From positions 524,434 to 588,433 of the forward strand of contig ML976691.1 in NCBI GenBank assembly GCA_010015655.1: a stretch of DNA of 64,000 nt, written 5' to 3'. Shown one piece after another: positions 1 to 11,621 of the stretch (position 1 is its first letter; every line of letters starts with the position of its first letter). Source of the DNA: Bimuria novae-zelandiae CBS 107.79. Its lineage: Eukaryota > Ascomycota > Dothideomycetes > Pleosporales > Didymosphaeriaceae. The position numbers and the translations under genes were made by a program. The notes under the pieces are model-generated. The model worked only from the letters and a program-made list of their open reading frames with translations, made no database searches and had not been told where the DNA came from.

Positions 1-402
1 ACGACTTTTACTATTTTTTTTAAAGGCCTTAATTATACTTCTTAAGAAACTATTTAGGTGCCTTTAAATTCTCTCCTTTACTAGCGTTAATTATAACCTA
101 AATTCTAGGGTGTTATTAGGCATGTATAACTACAATAGGCTAGTATTAGCTACTAGTAGTAATAGTATATATAGAGAAACGTTAAGTTATAATATTATTA
201 CTTTTAGGTTAAAAGAAATAAGGCTAGCGCTTTAAAAAAAATTCTTAAATATTACTTTAAGTAATCATAGCCTTAAAAGTAGTAATAAAGTAAAATAAAA
301 ACTTAATTTTATCAATATATATAATATAATTACGTAATAGATCCTTAGCTTCGTGCCTATACGTCTGCTTTAAAGGTAAAAAATACTTTATGTTAAATAG
401 TT

Positions 403-685
403 ATAAAAGATATAATAAATATAATAGATATAATAAATATAATAAACATAATAAATATAATACATATAATAAATATAATAAATATAATAAATATAATAAA
501 TATAATAAATATAATAAATATAATAAATATAATAAATATAATAAATATAATAAATATAATAAATATAATAAATATAATAAATATAATCAATATAATAAAT
601 ATGATAGATATAATAAATAAAATAAATATAATCAATATAATAAATATAATCAATATAATAAATATAATAAATATGATAAATATAA
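403..685. repeat. 9-bp tandem minisatellite (TATAATAAA)n
   Basis: About 30 tandem copies of a 9-bp unit, taataaata or a rotation of it, with a near-perfect core around 470-590 and scattered one-base variants such as caa, gat and cat at both edges. Because the unit is a multiple of three, both strands stay open as meaningless low-complexity frames (NKY repeats on +, FII repeats on -). No protein is proposed. Confidence 0.95.
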
Positions 686-1309
686 AGGGTAATAATCTTA
701 ATATCCTTATAGTATTACAAGAATTTAAGTAAGTTATAGCTTTTATAACTATTAATAATAAGTAAATGTACTATATTAATAATACGTAATTTTATATACT
801 TATTAAAGTGCTTCAGCTACTATAAACTAAGCTTATATATTATCTAGCAATTTTTAGAAACTATAATAATCTAGTTATAAGGTAGATCTTTCTCCTTATA
901 CTAGATAATGAGGTAGTGCTTACTCTAAAAGATAGGAAAGGGCCGAATTGCCTAGCCTATTATATTAATACCCTTATAAACTATTATTTGCTCTTAATTA
1001 CCTTACTAAACGCTTTTTAGCATACCTTAATGCTTCAAGATTATAATAATTACTTTAGTTAATATTATGCTTATTATAAAGCTAGAGTTACTAAAGTTAT
1101 AAATATTTTTATCTAGGGTGCTATGGTTAGCTTTAGTATTTTTATAAGCTAGAACTAGTCCTGTATAATCTTAAGATGTTTATAAAGGACTCTTTAGTAG
1201 TTAAACTTTTAATTAAACTTAACTTAAAACTCTAACTAGCGCTTTATAAAGTATATAGCTTATTTTTAGCTAATAGGATTATAGTAGCGCTTAGCTAATA
1301 AAGAATTAG

Positions 1310-1826
1310 CTAGGCTGGTAAATGGGTTAAGGGGTACCAAGCTCGGGTTAGGATTGGGTTAGGGTCGTACAGATATTAGATCGGGGTTGGATTAGGATCG
1401 CACAGACATTAGGTCGGGATTGGGTTCGGGTCGCACAGACATTGGGTCAGGGTTAGGTTAGGGTTATACTAGTGTGGGTATAGGTTAGGTTGGGTCATTA
1501 AAGCATTAGATTAAGGTTATACTAACCGTATTAGGTTTTGCTAATCCTATTAGGTTAGGCCTAACGTTTAGTATATAGAGGATTTCTTAGGGTCGTTAAT
1601 AATTTAATGCGAGGATAGCTTAATTATAATACTTTTAAAACGTTAACTATAATCATTATCTGTAATAATTTTTATATTAAATTAATAAAACCTAGAAAAA
1701 TTTAATATAGACGCTAATAACCTAATCCTAACCCACACTAGTATTAAACAGTTAGGTTAGGATTAGGTTAGGGACTTATATAATATAACCTAATCCTAAT
1801 CCAATTCCGACCCATTTACCGGTCTA
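1310..1826. mobile_element. Foldback/MITE-like element with telomere-like repeats
   Basis: The left end (1310-1328, ctaggctggtaaatgggtt) is repeated in reverse complement at the right end (1809-1826, acccatttaccggtctag), giving imperfect terminal inverted repeats about 515 bp apart. Inside the left arm are three tandem 33-bp units (1354-1386, 1387-1419, 1420-1452) sharing a TCG[C/T]ACAGA[C/T]ATT core with GGGTTAGG-type flanks. An inner pair, actagtgtgggta near 1470 and taacccacactagt near 1727-1740, is also inverted. It has no coding capacity. The class is inferred from this symmetry. Confidence 0.65.
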
Positions 1827-2145
1827 GAATTACCTATATCTTTAATAGTAATAAGTTAGGACCGAAATCCTTAAGTGTCTAGATTAAAAATATGCTAAAA
1901 AAGTACCTACCTTTTTATTTAAGCAAGCATTATTAAGTTAGGTGTATAATTACTTTAAAAAGTTAGTTTAGCGCGTTAGTTACTTAGTATTAATAAAAAA
2001 ATATTATAGATAGCTATAGCGCGTTGCTAAGAGAGTAACACGACTTATTAAATAGCTTAAATTATAAACTATATATTAGCTTTTTTAATTTAAATAGTTT
2101 ATTAAATAGTTAAGACATTGCGTTATACTATTACTAGTAGTATAT

Positions 2146-2272
2146 TTTAGTAGGGTCTTAGTAGAATAATTAACTTACTTAACTAATCGACTCGCTATGC
2201 ATGTACGTTATAATCTTAGCTAAATAAAAAAAGTTTAACGTACTTAATAAGCGAGCTGCCACCCTACTAAAC
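2146..2272. repeat. Short inverted-repeat structure at a transposon end
   Basis: The sequence tttagtagggt at 2146-2156 is mirrored by accctactaaa at 2261-2271. The inner segments ctcgctatgcatgtacgtt and aacgtacttaataagcgag are imperfect reverse complements. The right half also serves as the 5' terminal repeat of the downstream Fot1-like element. The left half therefore looks like an inverted fragment of the same terminal repeat, perhaps from a second insertion or a solo end. Confidence 0.55.
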
Positions 2273-4042
2273 TTTTTGCAACGCGTCACCTTGTAATAAT
2301 AATAGCTTAACTACCTCCTACTTAAATACTCTATAGCGAAGTAGATATCTTTCTAGCTCTCTTAGTTATTAATTAAAACTAGATTTAAAGCGTATAACGC
2401 GCTATAGCGGTATACTATATAACTAATATACAGGAATTACTATGCGACACGATTATTAGTCTAAATTAAGAATGTTTACTAAGTTAGAAAAGGAAGTAAT
2501 TATTAAGTATATACTTAATCTAGATTTATAAGAATTTACGCCTACCGTAGATGCTATATAAAATATAGCGGATAAGCTACTTACTAAGCGCAGCGCTAGC
2601 CAAATAGTTAAGAACTAGCTATATAACTTTATTAAGTAAATAGATTACCTTACTATATAATTTAATTAGTTATATAATTGGCAGAGAGCTCTATATAAGA
2701 ATTTAAAAATATTTAAGGCTTAGTTTAAGCCTGTATCGCGCACGAAGGCCACCTATTATATTTATAATAAAAATACCTATAACTTTAATAAGACTAGCTT
2801 TATAATAGGTAAGATATTATCTTAGCTTATTATTATAAGCTTAAAGAGACGCGACAGGCTAAAAGCTATTTAGCTAAGTAATTATATATAAACTATAATA
2901 ATTAATAAAATTAACGCTATTAGCTAAATAATCCTGCCCTGTATTATTTTCCCTAGCTAGTATTACCTCCCTACCTAGTACTAGGATAATAATATACCAC
3001 GCGACTAAGCTTTTGCTATTAATAATAATAGCTAAACTACTAATAAGCTTAGCGTAGAGTAGCTAAAGTACTTTATTAAGTATATAATAAAGCGTAAGGT
3101 AGGCGCGCGCTAGCTACTTATATTTAGTAATTATAAAAGCTATAACTTGCTTAAATTCTAGTAGCTTTATAAAAAGAACAATATCTATACTCTTTATATA
3201 CTGCTATATTTATTATACTTTTTATAGCTACTTAGTATTAGTTACTTCTTGCTATTAAAGCGCGCGTATAGTCGCTAGATAAAAAGCTTAATACGCGACT
3301 ATATTAATTATATTATAAAGCTAGAGTTTCTACTAGCCTTTTGCGTAGCCTATAAGTAAGTAATTATAAAGGAGAATACCTGCGCAAGCTTTTAAGGCGC
3401 TAGCCTAGTCGTATATAATCTAAAGGTAGTAATATTAAAGCTTAATATAAAGTTTTATACGCTAACACCACCTGTGCTAAAGGTTACCCTTTAAAAAGCT
3501 AAAATACCAAGTAACGCGCAAGAGCTAGAGACTTAAATAATATTAATTTATAATAAGATTTCAAGGCATAAGAGTTTATTACCCACTTTTATTATTAAAA
3601 GACTTAATTAGCTCGGGAAATTCTCTATAAGGACGATATATAAAATTACGCTAATACGTAATTAATTAAGAGTCTAAAGAAGGCTAATTAGGCTACCACG
3701 ACACGTAGAAAGTAAAAAAGAAAGCAGATATAGTAGTAAGGCACCTTAATAAAAGTAGAAGTAAAAGAAATTATTACTTAAAAAGACGTAAAATAGTAGG
3801 TAGAGGGTAAAATACGTTAGGATAAGGCGCGATTAGGTATTAATTAGTAGGCTTTAACACGCTATAGCTACTATAAGAAGACTAGCTGTAACATGCAAAT
3901 ATCCAAAAAGGATACTATAAATACTATTTAATCTAGTATTATAATTATATACTATTATCTTATTGTGTTGTTAAGATAAGTTATTATAAAGGCGTAAAAA
4001 GTTAGTGGTATGTGCCGCTCGCTTGCCGGACACGTTATCTTA
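2238..4042 (+). mobile_element. Fot1/pogo-type DNA transposon, RIP-decayed
   Basis: The ends about 2238-2276 and 4004-4042 are imperfect inverted repeats sharing AAGCGAGC.GC and TAA.CTTTTT blocks. The inside, about 2455-3960, reads on + as a transposase interrupted by many stops and a few frame changes. Recognisable pieces in order are a Tc5/CENP-B-like DNA-binding part (KEVIIKYIL, FTPTVDAI, ADKLLTKRSASQIVKN), the catalytic-domain start YNFNKTSF (family form YNFDETGF), RRDRLKAI, SSFIK, then a C-terminal TPPVLKVTL...KIPSNAQELET region and a Cys motif, CYKKTSCNMQ. Size of about 1.8 kb and this order fit Fot1/pogo elements. It cannot make a working transposase. Confidence 0.8.
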
Positions 4043-4329
4043 GTTTTTAAGAAAATAAGCTTTAAACATTTAAAATAAAATACTTTTATTCCACATAATT
4101 TTTTCTAAAATGAATTTTTTACTAAGCGTAAATTCTTAATACTAGAGTTATAGTCCTAAACATTCTCTTTAAAATTATATTTTGTTCCTGACTAGGATCC
4201 TAATATTGGCTAAGTTATAGGATCCTAAAAGCTATAACTTTTCAGAGTACTCTTTTGTATTATTATCCTACTGTACTAAAATTAATCTTCTACCTTTTTT
4301 TTATTACAACTTTTAAGGCTATAATTATT

Positions 4330-4900
4330 TAAAGTAATATTTAAGAAGGCTTTTAAGGTGCTAGCTTAGTTTTATTAGATTTATAAGCTATAATATTAAA
4401 GCTTAATATCTGCCTACGTATGCCTTTACCTTATACTATACGTAATAGTACGTAATAATTATAAATACCTAGTAATACTTTATAGTTTAGATTATAGGTA
4501 ACAATAATAAAGAAAAGAATTTGAAAATACCTAAATAATTTTCTAATAAATATAATTACGGTATTTAAAAAGATAGTAAAAAGCGTAATAATAGTAGTAT
4601 ATAAGCTATTAATAGTGTGAAAATAGATGACTAAGCTTTAAGCTACTATTAAGGCTACTATACAAACGTAAATTATATAAAAAAAGTAATTATAGTAGAA
4701 CGTTCTTATAGCTAGAAAAAGGCTAGTAACTAGCTACTTTAGAAACCTTTATAGCACGTAGTAATAGGCAGAAGGTTAAAAAAGGGCACATACTAATATA
4801 AAAGAGTTTACTTAATAATGCCATAAGCGTTATAGCAAGGTTAGATATAACTCGCACACATATAAGTAAGAGTAAAAGTACACTCTAAATAAGTTAGCCT
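4330..4900 (+). mobile_element. Partial second copy of a Fot1-like transposase C-terminus
   Basis: The + strand repeats, in decayed form, the C-terminal part of the transposase seen upstream: a FKGASLVLLDL-like stretch (upstream copy FxGASLVVYNL), ILKLNI, a short proline-rich segment, then a basic region and a degenerate Cys motif near 4840. Only the 3' third is present and I see no clear terminal repeat. It is therefore a truncated relative of the full-length element or a copy nested into AT-rich debris. Confidence 0.55.
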
Positions 4901-5105
4901 ATTATCATTTTTAATAACTATTTATGCGCGTTCTGTACTACCACGTAGTATAGGTTTTAGTATAATCTTAGCTAAGTAATTAGCTCACCCGTGAAGTACG
5001 TTATATATAACTTTTTATATAACTTTTTAGTCTGATGCGATTATAAAGAAGTTAAAATTATCAAAATTTACTTAAAAATACTATTTCTATAAGAATTTCT
5101 ATGGT

Positions 5106-8100
5106 AGAGGGGTGCTAAGACTCTTACAGCCGACTTTTTCAAGGGCGTACGAGGTGGGGGCACCTAAGGAAGACAGACCGAGCTGCAATGGAAGCAAGCA
5201 CATTGTCACACCGATACCTTCCGGCTTCATGCTCGCGGTGTGAAGGTGGAGGCCCCGTCTCGTGCAGCTCACAATGCGCCGTCAGACATCGCCCATAATT
5301 TTGTACATCCATCACGGCATCACGGCGCCTCACCAGCCTCATTGTCCAGCGAAGCAAAGGCGGTCATCAGCCCTTAACACTCTCCAGGCATCGTCCACCT
5401 TCAGCGTCCCAGCAGGCTGGTACCGGAGAAATAGCTGGTGATGGTTCGAACCACCAACTTACCGCCGCGTTGGCTTTGGCGCCAGCTGCATTTTCTATCG
5501 AGCGCCTCCGCCTTCCTACCACGATGGCTTGGTACGACGCTGTACTATTGGAGAATGCCCAGCTCACATAGCTAGCATGGCTTCGCCGGCCGCACAAAGT
5601 AAACAAAGCCAGTGCCGTCGCTCCTCCTGCAGGAACACCTGCAAAATCGGATGTTTCTGGGTCTATCGGGTCCCCTGGTACCTGCATTGTTGAGAATCGC
5701 ACCCACATTTCGATAATCATCCTAGTATTGGTATTCGAACCCGTTTTTCGAGGACCCTCAGTTGATGACGTTGCCTCGCATCGCCGAAAGTCATACCAAT
5801 GACCACTCTCCTCAGAGCCGTACGCACCCTTTTCGTGATCATTCTCCCGACGGTCGTGTTCGTCAACAGTGGTCCCGGAAAACGAGCACAACCGCATTTC
5901 TGGAGTCGATCAGTCCAGTCCGCCTCTATAACCATGCATGCGACCCATGTAGTCACACCCTTTCCGCGGGAGCTGGCGTGGGGCCTAAAGCATTTTGCCA
6001 CACGACTTCAAAGCTCCCGACCTGAATGTTGACTGCTTGGTGGAACCGAAGCTCCCATGAAGGTCACCTTTCGCTCTGTCCAATGCGGATGCCTCGCGGC
6101 TTCTACCCGGGGCTCAACATATCTGAGTTTCAACTGCGCGTACCTGCGTCTTCTAACGTAATCAGGCTGCGAACGCTACGAAGCTCTGCATCCCCGAAAG
6201 GGATTACCCTGGCCACAAAGACTTCCGTCAGCCCTCCGTCAACGGTCTACTGTACATTCCCCACGATCTTGCATATTTTAGCTCAGCAACTGTTCAGCAT
6301 TTTGGCCGAGCTTTACCGTGGCCAAGGGAACTTCATCGGTGCGTGTCGGAGTGTCTCAAGTGAGGGGAGGACAGGCGAGACCACGAACTTATGCGTCGGT
6401 CGGCGACCCGTCTCCGTAGGCTACCGCATTGCCAAAAGGTTTGCAGCGGCTTTTACCCCAATACCGTTTCAATATTAAGGCCTGCGGAAGTGGCCATCAT
6501 TACCATGGGCACGTGTCAACTTTCGAGCTTCGCAAGCTTTGCGAAGCCGCGGTAGAACGCATGAAAAAGAACTCGATTTCCATGAGCACAGGTTATTCCA
6601 TGGAGTGTTTTTCGCTCCAGTTTCTGAGCTGCAGCTTTTTGTAATGATGCTCCTCGGTTCGCCCCCTAGGCACGGTAATGCGTCCCTGATAATTCCTTGT
6701 TTTTTTTTTTTTTTTTTTTTTTTACGACAGGTCGGGGTATGCATGCAGTCGCTACTGATGAGCTTAAGCAAACGCTCTACAGTCGAAATCGATAGTCACA
6801 TAGCAGTCGGGCTGCAGACCGCCTCCTGTTTTTCGGATCTAGATGGCGATGTCTTATTGGGAATACTCTGTAGCCGGGCCGTTCTCTGGCGCTCGTCTTT
6901 TAATCAGCTCTTTGTGTGGCTCGGTAACGCATTGCTCCTCACACCAGACCTCAACCATTCCGAGACAGACAAAATTAAAATCTAGCCTGTTGCCAAGTCC
7001 CTCTGTTCCTTACGGTAGCAGCTCAAGCGACTCCCAGTCAATAAGCCACGTACTAAGGAATCCTCGAAACTGCTTTGCATGGAAACCCGCTGCTGCGCAA
7101 TCGCAACTATCTATGAAGATGCCAGCTCACAAATCACACGTCTTGACTTCTTGGGTGAAGGGTTCAAGCATGTTTTGTTGTCGTTCGGTCGTACGCTCGA
7201 CATCGTGTCATTGCAATTAAAAAATTGGCTACGCCTGTCTAGATGTGCCTGCACCAGGAAGGGCCGTTTACAGTCGCGATATCTTCGTTGGGCGAGTCAA
7301 GGCTTCCGCGCTTATCGTGCGGCGTAGGGCTGTTCACTGTTTCATGTTTTTTTCTCGAACCTCAAAGCTTCGTGCCACCACACCAGCCTCATTCTCTTCC
7401 ACACGCGGCAGTGGGAGCGCTTGTTGTCAAGAGAAAAGTGATGCGGTTCCGCAGCAACACGAGTTTGCAACATTTCGGTTTGACGTTACCGATAGTGTTC
7501 TCGCCCTACTGCACGGACAGCAATCTACTTCCGAACATGGTGCAACGCAGTCGCGTTCCGCTGTCTCCTGTCTGTTCTCAAGGACATACCAGGTTGACGG
7601 TTCACAATGATCTCGCTCCTCTTTTCCACGGCTGTCGGCCCCCGGTTTCACGGCCCACTTGGCTTCTCTGCTCAGTTTTCCCAAGACGCTTACCGAGACT
7701 AGTCAAGGCCGCGCTCTCGGTTTCAGCACTTTCCGGCCATAGCTCGATGACAAAGGTGGAAAATGACGCTTCGCGTTATGGGGCTCCGGTCAAACCACCC
7801 ACTCGGGGTACGAGCACCTGTGATCTTTTTGATCAAGTTGAAGATTTTGCCCAGGGTACGTATGTTGAAGAGATCGAAGGCATGTTCGCGACCCGATCGG
7901 CTTCATTTCGCCATCTAGACAACGCGTCCTGGTCCCCGGACTACCTAGAGCCTTCCTGGGAGCGGAAGAAGACCAGGGTGGTCTTCGGGACAGTCGCAAT
8001 CTGTCGTCAATCAGCTATACCATGTATTTGTCACATGTGTCTTACAAATCTTACAAACACAATGACCGACAGGATACCAGCCAGTATGAGGCCGCCATAA

Positions 8101-9365
8101 GGAGCAGACGCGGAAACTACCGTACGGCAATTGTCGGCCTTTCTAAACATCGGAAGACATTCAGCCTCGCGCGACTCGATGCCCATGTAATTACCAGAGT
8201 AAAACAACAGAACGGAGATGCGTATACAAACCCGAGGTCCGGGTAACATGCATGCCAGGGCTTGGGCAGGGGGGTGATCCTTCGATTCAACACTTCGTCT
8301 CGACCCTCACTGTCAAGGAAAGGTTAGACGTACGCGTCTTCGATGTCGTGTATTGTTCGGCACCTGACCTGTCTGTGCTTTCTGTACCCGGACAGTATCA
8401 GAGGCTGGCAGGTGGGACCACGAGACGCGCACTGCTTACGCGTGTACAGCGACTGCGGTTTTCGGAAAAGGAAGTTGTTGTGCGCGCACGTGCCGAAGTC
8501 AATCGCGTCGCCGCACATCACCGCAACATCACCGACTACCGCTCATGCTAGATCTGGATCTGCGGTTGGGCCCCCACGGTGATTGTAATGTTGCGGCGAA
8601 GCCGATGCGTAGGTAGTGGGAACAAATGGGGAAACTTGCGGTGGTGCTCGAAAATAAGCGCCTGACAGACATCCAGGTGGGGAGGACGGCTTGCAGATCT
8701 TGCAGATCAAAATATGATAGCACTTCCATACGTGTACACGCGCTTGTAGATGTCACTGCAACAAGTAATCATCTTACTACTCTTCGACCCATAACAGGTC
8801 CGATCTCACATGAACCCTATTCGCCGTGCTGTAGCATAAATTGCCGGTTGTGAACCAAGCTCCCTGCAGGCCTAATCCGCACAAAGAGTAGTAAACAGCT
8901 TTCAGCTGGCATTTGTCTCTACGCTATCATTCTCGTATGATTCATTAGCTACGCATGATGATAAGTCAATGCCTTTTGATTGCACCAGTGCCATTTCTTT
9001 ACATAGCATTCAAAGCTCATCGGCAGTCACGATTGTCGTGCCTAGAGCACATTGAGTGTATTCAATTTCTACATATCTTAAATCCAAACCGTTAGACAAT
9101 AGAAAGACGAGAGAACAACCGAGACCGAGCACCCGGACAGTGTGATTGACATGTAGAATCTCATGTGTGCTTGTCCGCTGCCCCAACCAGATGTGGCTCG
9201 TCCGATTGTGATGGGAGATCGGAGTACGCAGTAGCTTGGCGTATCTTGCCAGCTTCCGACACAAAATAAACCCAAATTCAACCAGGAGATGAATCGCTGC
9301 TCAGACGTGAGCCTCTAACTTTACTCAAGCATACGTTGCGTGTCTGGGTAGGCTTACCGCGCGAC
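5106..9365. other. Gene-poor stretch of normal GC, no supported gene
   Basis: Composition switches to about 50% GC at 5105, but frames are short and overlap in all registers, with no recognisable motif, signal peptide or splice-linked exon series. The longest open frame (7243-8100, +) has random-looking composition. A 24-base T run lies at 6700-6723. This could be very old decayed sequence or long noncoding DNA beside the AT-rich block. Confidence 0.6.
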
Positions 9366-10539
9366 CTAGGCTAGGTGTCGGGCACTCGTTAATGAACTCC
9401 AACAAGATGAGAAACCAAAACCGAGACTTAATCTATATAGCCTGTGGGGTACGAGCTTCTCGATACTTCGATCCCTAAACCGAGTCTGCAATTTTTCTAG
9501 TACCAATCCGTGTGCGAGAAAACCCATAGGGTCGTCCGGACACTCCACTTCCACATCGATAGCAATGGAAGGAATGTCTTCAAGAGGAGGGGCAGATGAG
9601 CCTGGATCCAGTGGGAAGTTTTGCTTCCGGAAAATAAAAGCGATTATCCTTCGTACCCAATACATTTCCTCAGTGGACAGTGACTCGAATGGGTGAAGAG
9701 AGCGGCACCACGTAGTTTTGGGCCCGCAGTCGCATCGCATGCGGTTAAAAACGTAGCAATCAACCACCGCTGTTAGGAGTCCCGTCGAAGAAGTCAGGGC
9801 AGCTACTGCGAAAGCGCTAGAACTTCGAATAGAAGGCCTGAGGTCTGCAACGTCCTTGCGTTTTGGCGAAATGATTGATGTTGCCTCGCGGTTGATTAGG
9901 CAACATGTTGCCAGAAGCTGGGTGGGCGCTTCCGGGATGAGCAAATCTACCCATTCCCAGCGCGTTTGCTCTTCTCCGTTCATTTCGTGCGTGTCCAACA
10001 CAAATTCGCTTCCGTGAAATCCTGGACCGGAGAGGATCTCCATAACGCGATGAATTCGGCCCAGCTCTGCTCTGCTCAGCCCCTCTCCGTTCAAGACATT
10101 TATTTCGTCATTCAACGTATCCTTCAAGCGACGACACAGTATGTTGCGATCCTTCAGCAAAATGCGGTGACAGTGCGTATGCGATTGTATTCTCCGATAA
10201 ACCATAAGTCGTAGCTCCACTGGCAGATCCAGAAACCGAAAAGGTTGTTCATCTGGCTCGAGGTTCTCGCCGACCGTGGTTAGGTGCTCACGCTCCTGTA
10301 GCTTCTTCGTCATATCTATCGTTCACGTTCTGATCAGTTGAGCACAGTCAGGAATGGTGCTAGAGCTTACCAGCACAGATTTGCAGCGCCTTCGCATGAT
10401 CGGAAGCTTGTCTCCTCGCCGGTACGCAAAGGGTAGGATCTGACAGGCTATTATTAGTTCCAAGTCCTGTGAAAAGGTAGCATAACGTACTAGTTCCCAG
10501 CTGCAGTGCCGCAAAGGTCTCCCAGAACTCGTCTGACAT
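9366..10539 (-). CDS. F-box-like domain protein (intact paralog)
   Basis: Two exons are proposed: 10539-10491 (starting MSDEFWETFAALQ) and 10315-9366, joined by a 175-bp intron with donor GTACGT. The protein would be about 332 residues. The hallmark is FRFLDLPVELRLMVYRRI about 45 residues in, the N-terminal F-box-like helix pair common in large fungal families of unknown substrate. The rest has no catalytic motif I recognise. The frameshifted relative at 11.6-12.6 kb has a first exon of exactly the same length (49 nt) and the same intron phase, which supports this exon 1. If the intron is not used, translation would start at 10313 (MTKKLQ). F-box-like proteins may link substrates to SKP1-cullin ligases; that role is untested here. 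Confidence 0.7.
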
Positions 10540-11621
10540 CTTCTCCGTTAACCCCAACTGAGGCGGGTAAGATAGCATGCAGAAATCAGGAACGGAAAGA
10601 GCTTTACATACACGGACGGTACGACCGTTGATGCCTTGCAGACCCCATCGGGCCACCTTTCTACAGTCCACCTGTTCAGCTCGATCTTCAAGTTATTGAT
10701 GCACGATTGGTCACATGTGGTGTGATAGACCCGATCCGATGTCTGCCTACCTACCATAGGTATGGAACTTGTAGCCACGTGGCTGACGTCAGAGGTGGTA
10801 TACGTGGAAGGTACTACTCAGGTGCACGGACTAGGGACTCAACAAAAACTCTCACCCGCTCTCTTTCTCTCAACAGACTCCTCACTCCACACACTCTTTT
10901 CTGCAGATAGCAATACAGCTTGTTGTCCTCATATACCTGCCTGCCCACAGAACTCTACTAAGATCCGGCCATGCTGCGCAATCCGCAATTAGGCAACACT
11001 CCCGCACACTCCCAACTCCACTTCTGGAAACGGAACGATTCACTAACACATTTTCAGGCAGAAGGATAATATTTTATGATCTCGTCAAATCCCAATGACA
11101 CTTCATTTATCCATTTCTGATCCTGGGTGTCTATGCCACCTGTCTCAGCGCAGTACCCGCCGCTCCAATTCTCAGTATAAATTCCAACAAAACCGTGGCT
11201 ATTACTGACGCTCTTGAGGGCTGTGATACCTCCTTTTCTCGAATTGATCGAGTTACTCGTCCGTAGTTACTAAAACTACTAATTCATACGTCAACAAGCT
11301 CCCGCTCCTTTAATTACCCAACCGCCTGCACAAGTTGCACCGCTCGAAAGGAAAAACCAAGAAAACAAGCAGCATTGGCGGAAGAGATAAACGTCGGATG
11401 TTTTTGGACCTCTCGCGTGAATATGGTCCGTACCTGGGCTAAGTGCGGTATAAAGAAGGCGTATTCATGCCTCCATGTGGCCTCGCCTGCAGGAATGTAG
11501 GTACTGAGATCAGGCCCCTAAACCAACTACTTTCCAGTCAAATGGATGCTCACCCCGTAAATTAGAGCGACTCACTGTACGAGGCCAAGCGCAGCAGCGA
11601 AGAGCGTGTGATGCCAACTCG
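10540..11621. other. Intergenic, no gene seen
   Basis: Short overlapping frames only. No RNA gene or repeat is recognised. Confidence 0.6.

Larger units (their letters stand above)
1..5105. other. AT-rich, RIP-like repeat compartment
   Basis: The whole stretch is strongly AT-rich and dense in TA steps and stop codons in all frames. The recognisable content is decayed transposon sequence and simple repeats. Excess TpA at the expense of CpA is what repeat-induced point mutation leaves in ascomycetes; I judged this by eye, not by an index. No intact gene is visible. Parts not covered by the entries below (1-400, 690-1309, 1830-2145, 4043-4329, 4900-5105) hold AT-rich sequence in which I recognise nothing specific. 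Confidence 0.85.

Noticed and set aside
390..653. Open frames on both strands encoding NKY or FII repeats
   Set aside because: They are products of the 9-bp simple repeat; no start context or non-repeat coding sequence.
1310..1500. True telomere
   Set aside because: The GGGTTAGG runs are interrupted, diverged, and lie inside a symmetric element; no terminal TTAGGG array is present.
5720..5760. tRNA-like B-box (ttcgaaccc)
   Set aside because: Flanking bases do not form a T-arm and no A-box or acceptor stem is visible.
7243..8100. 285-residue open frame on +
   Set aside because: No family motif, no splice partners, random-like composition, and overlapping frames of similar quality on both strands.
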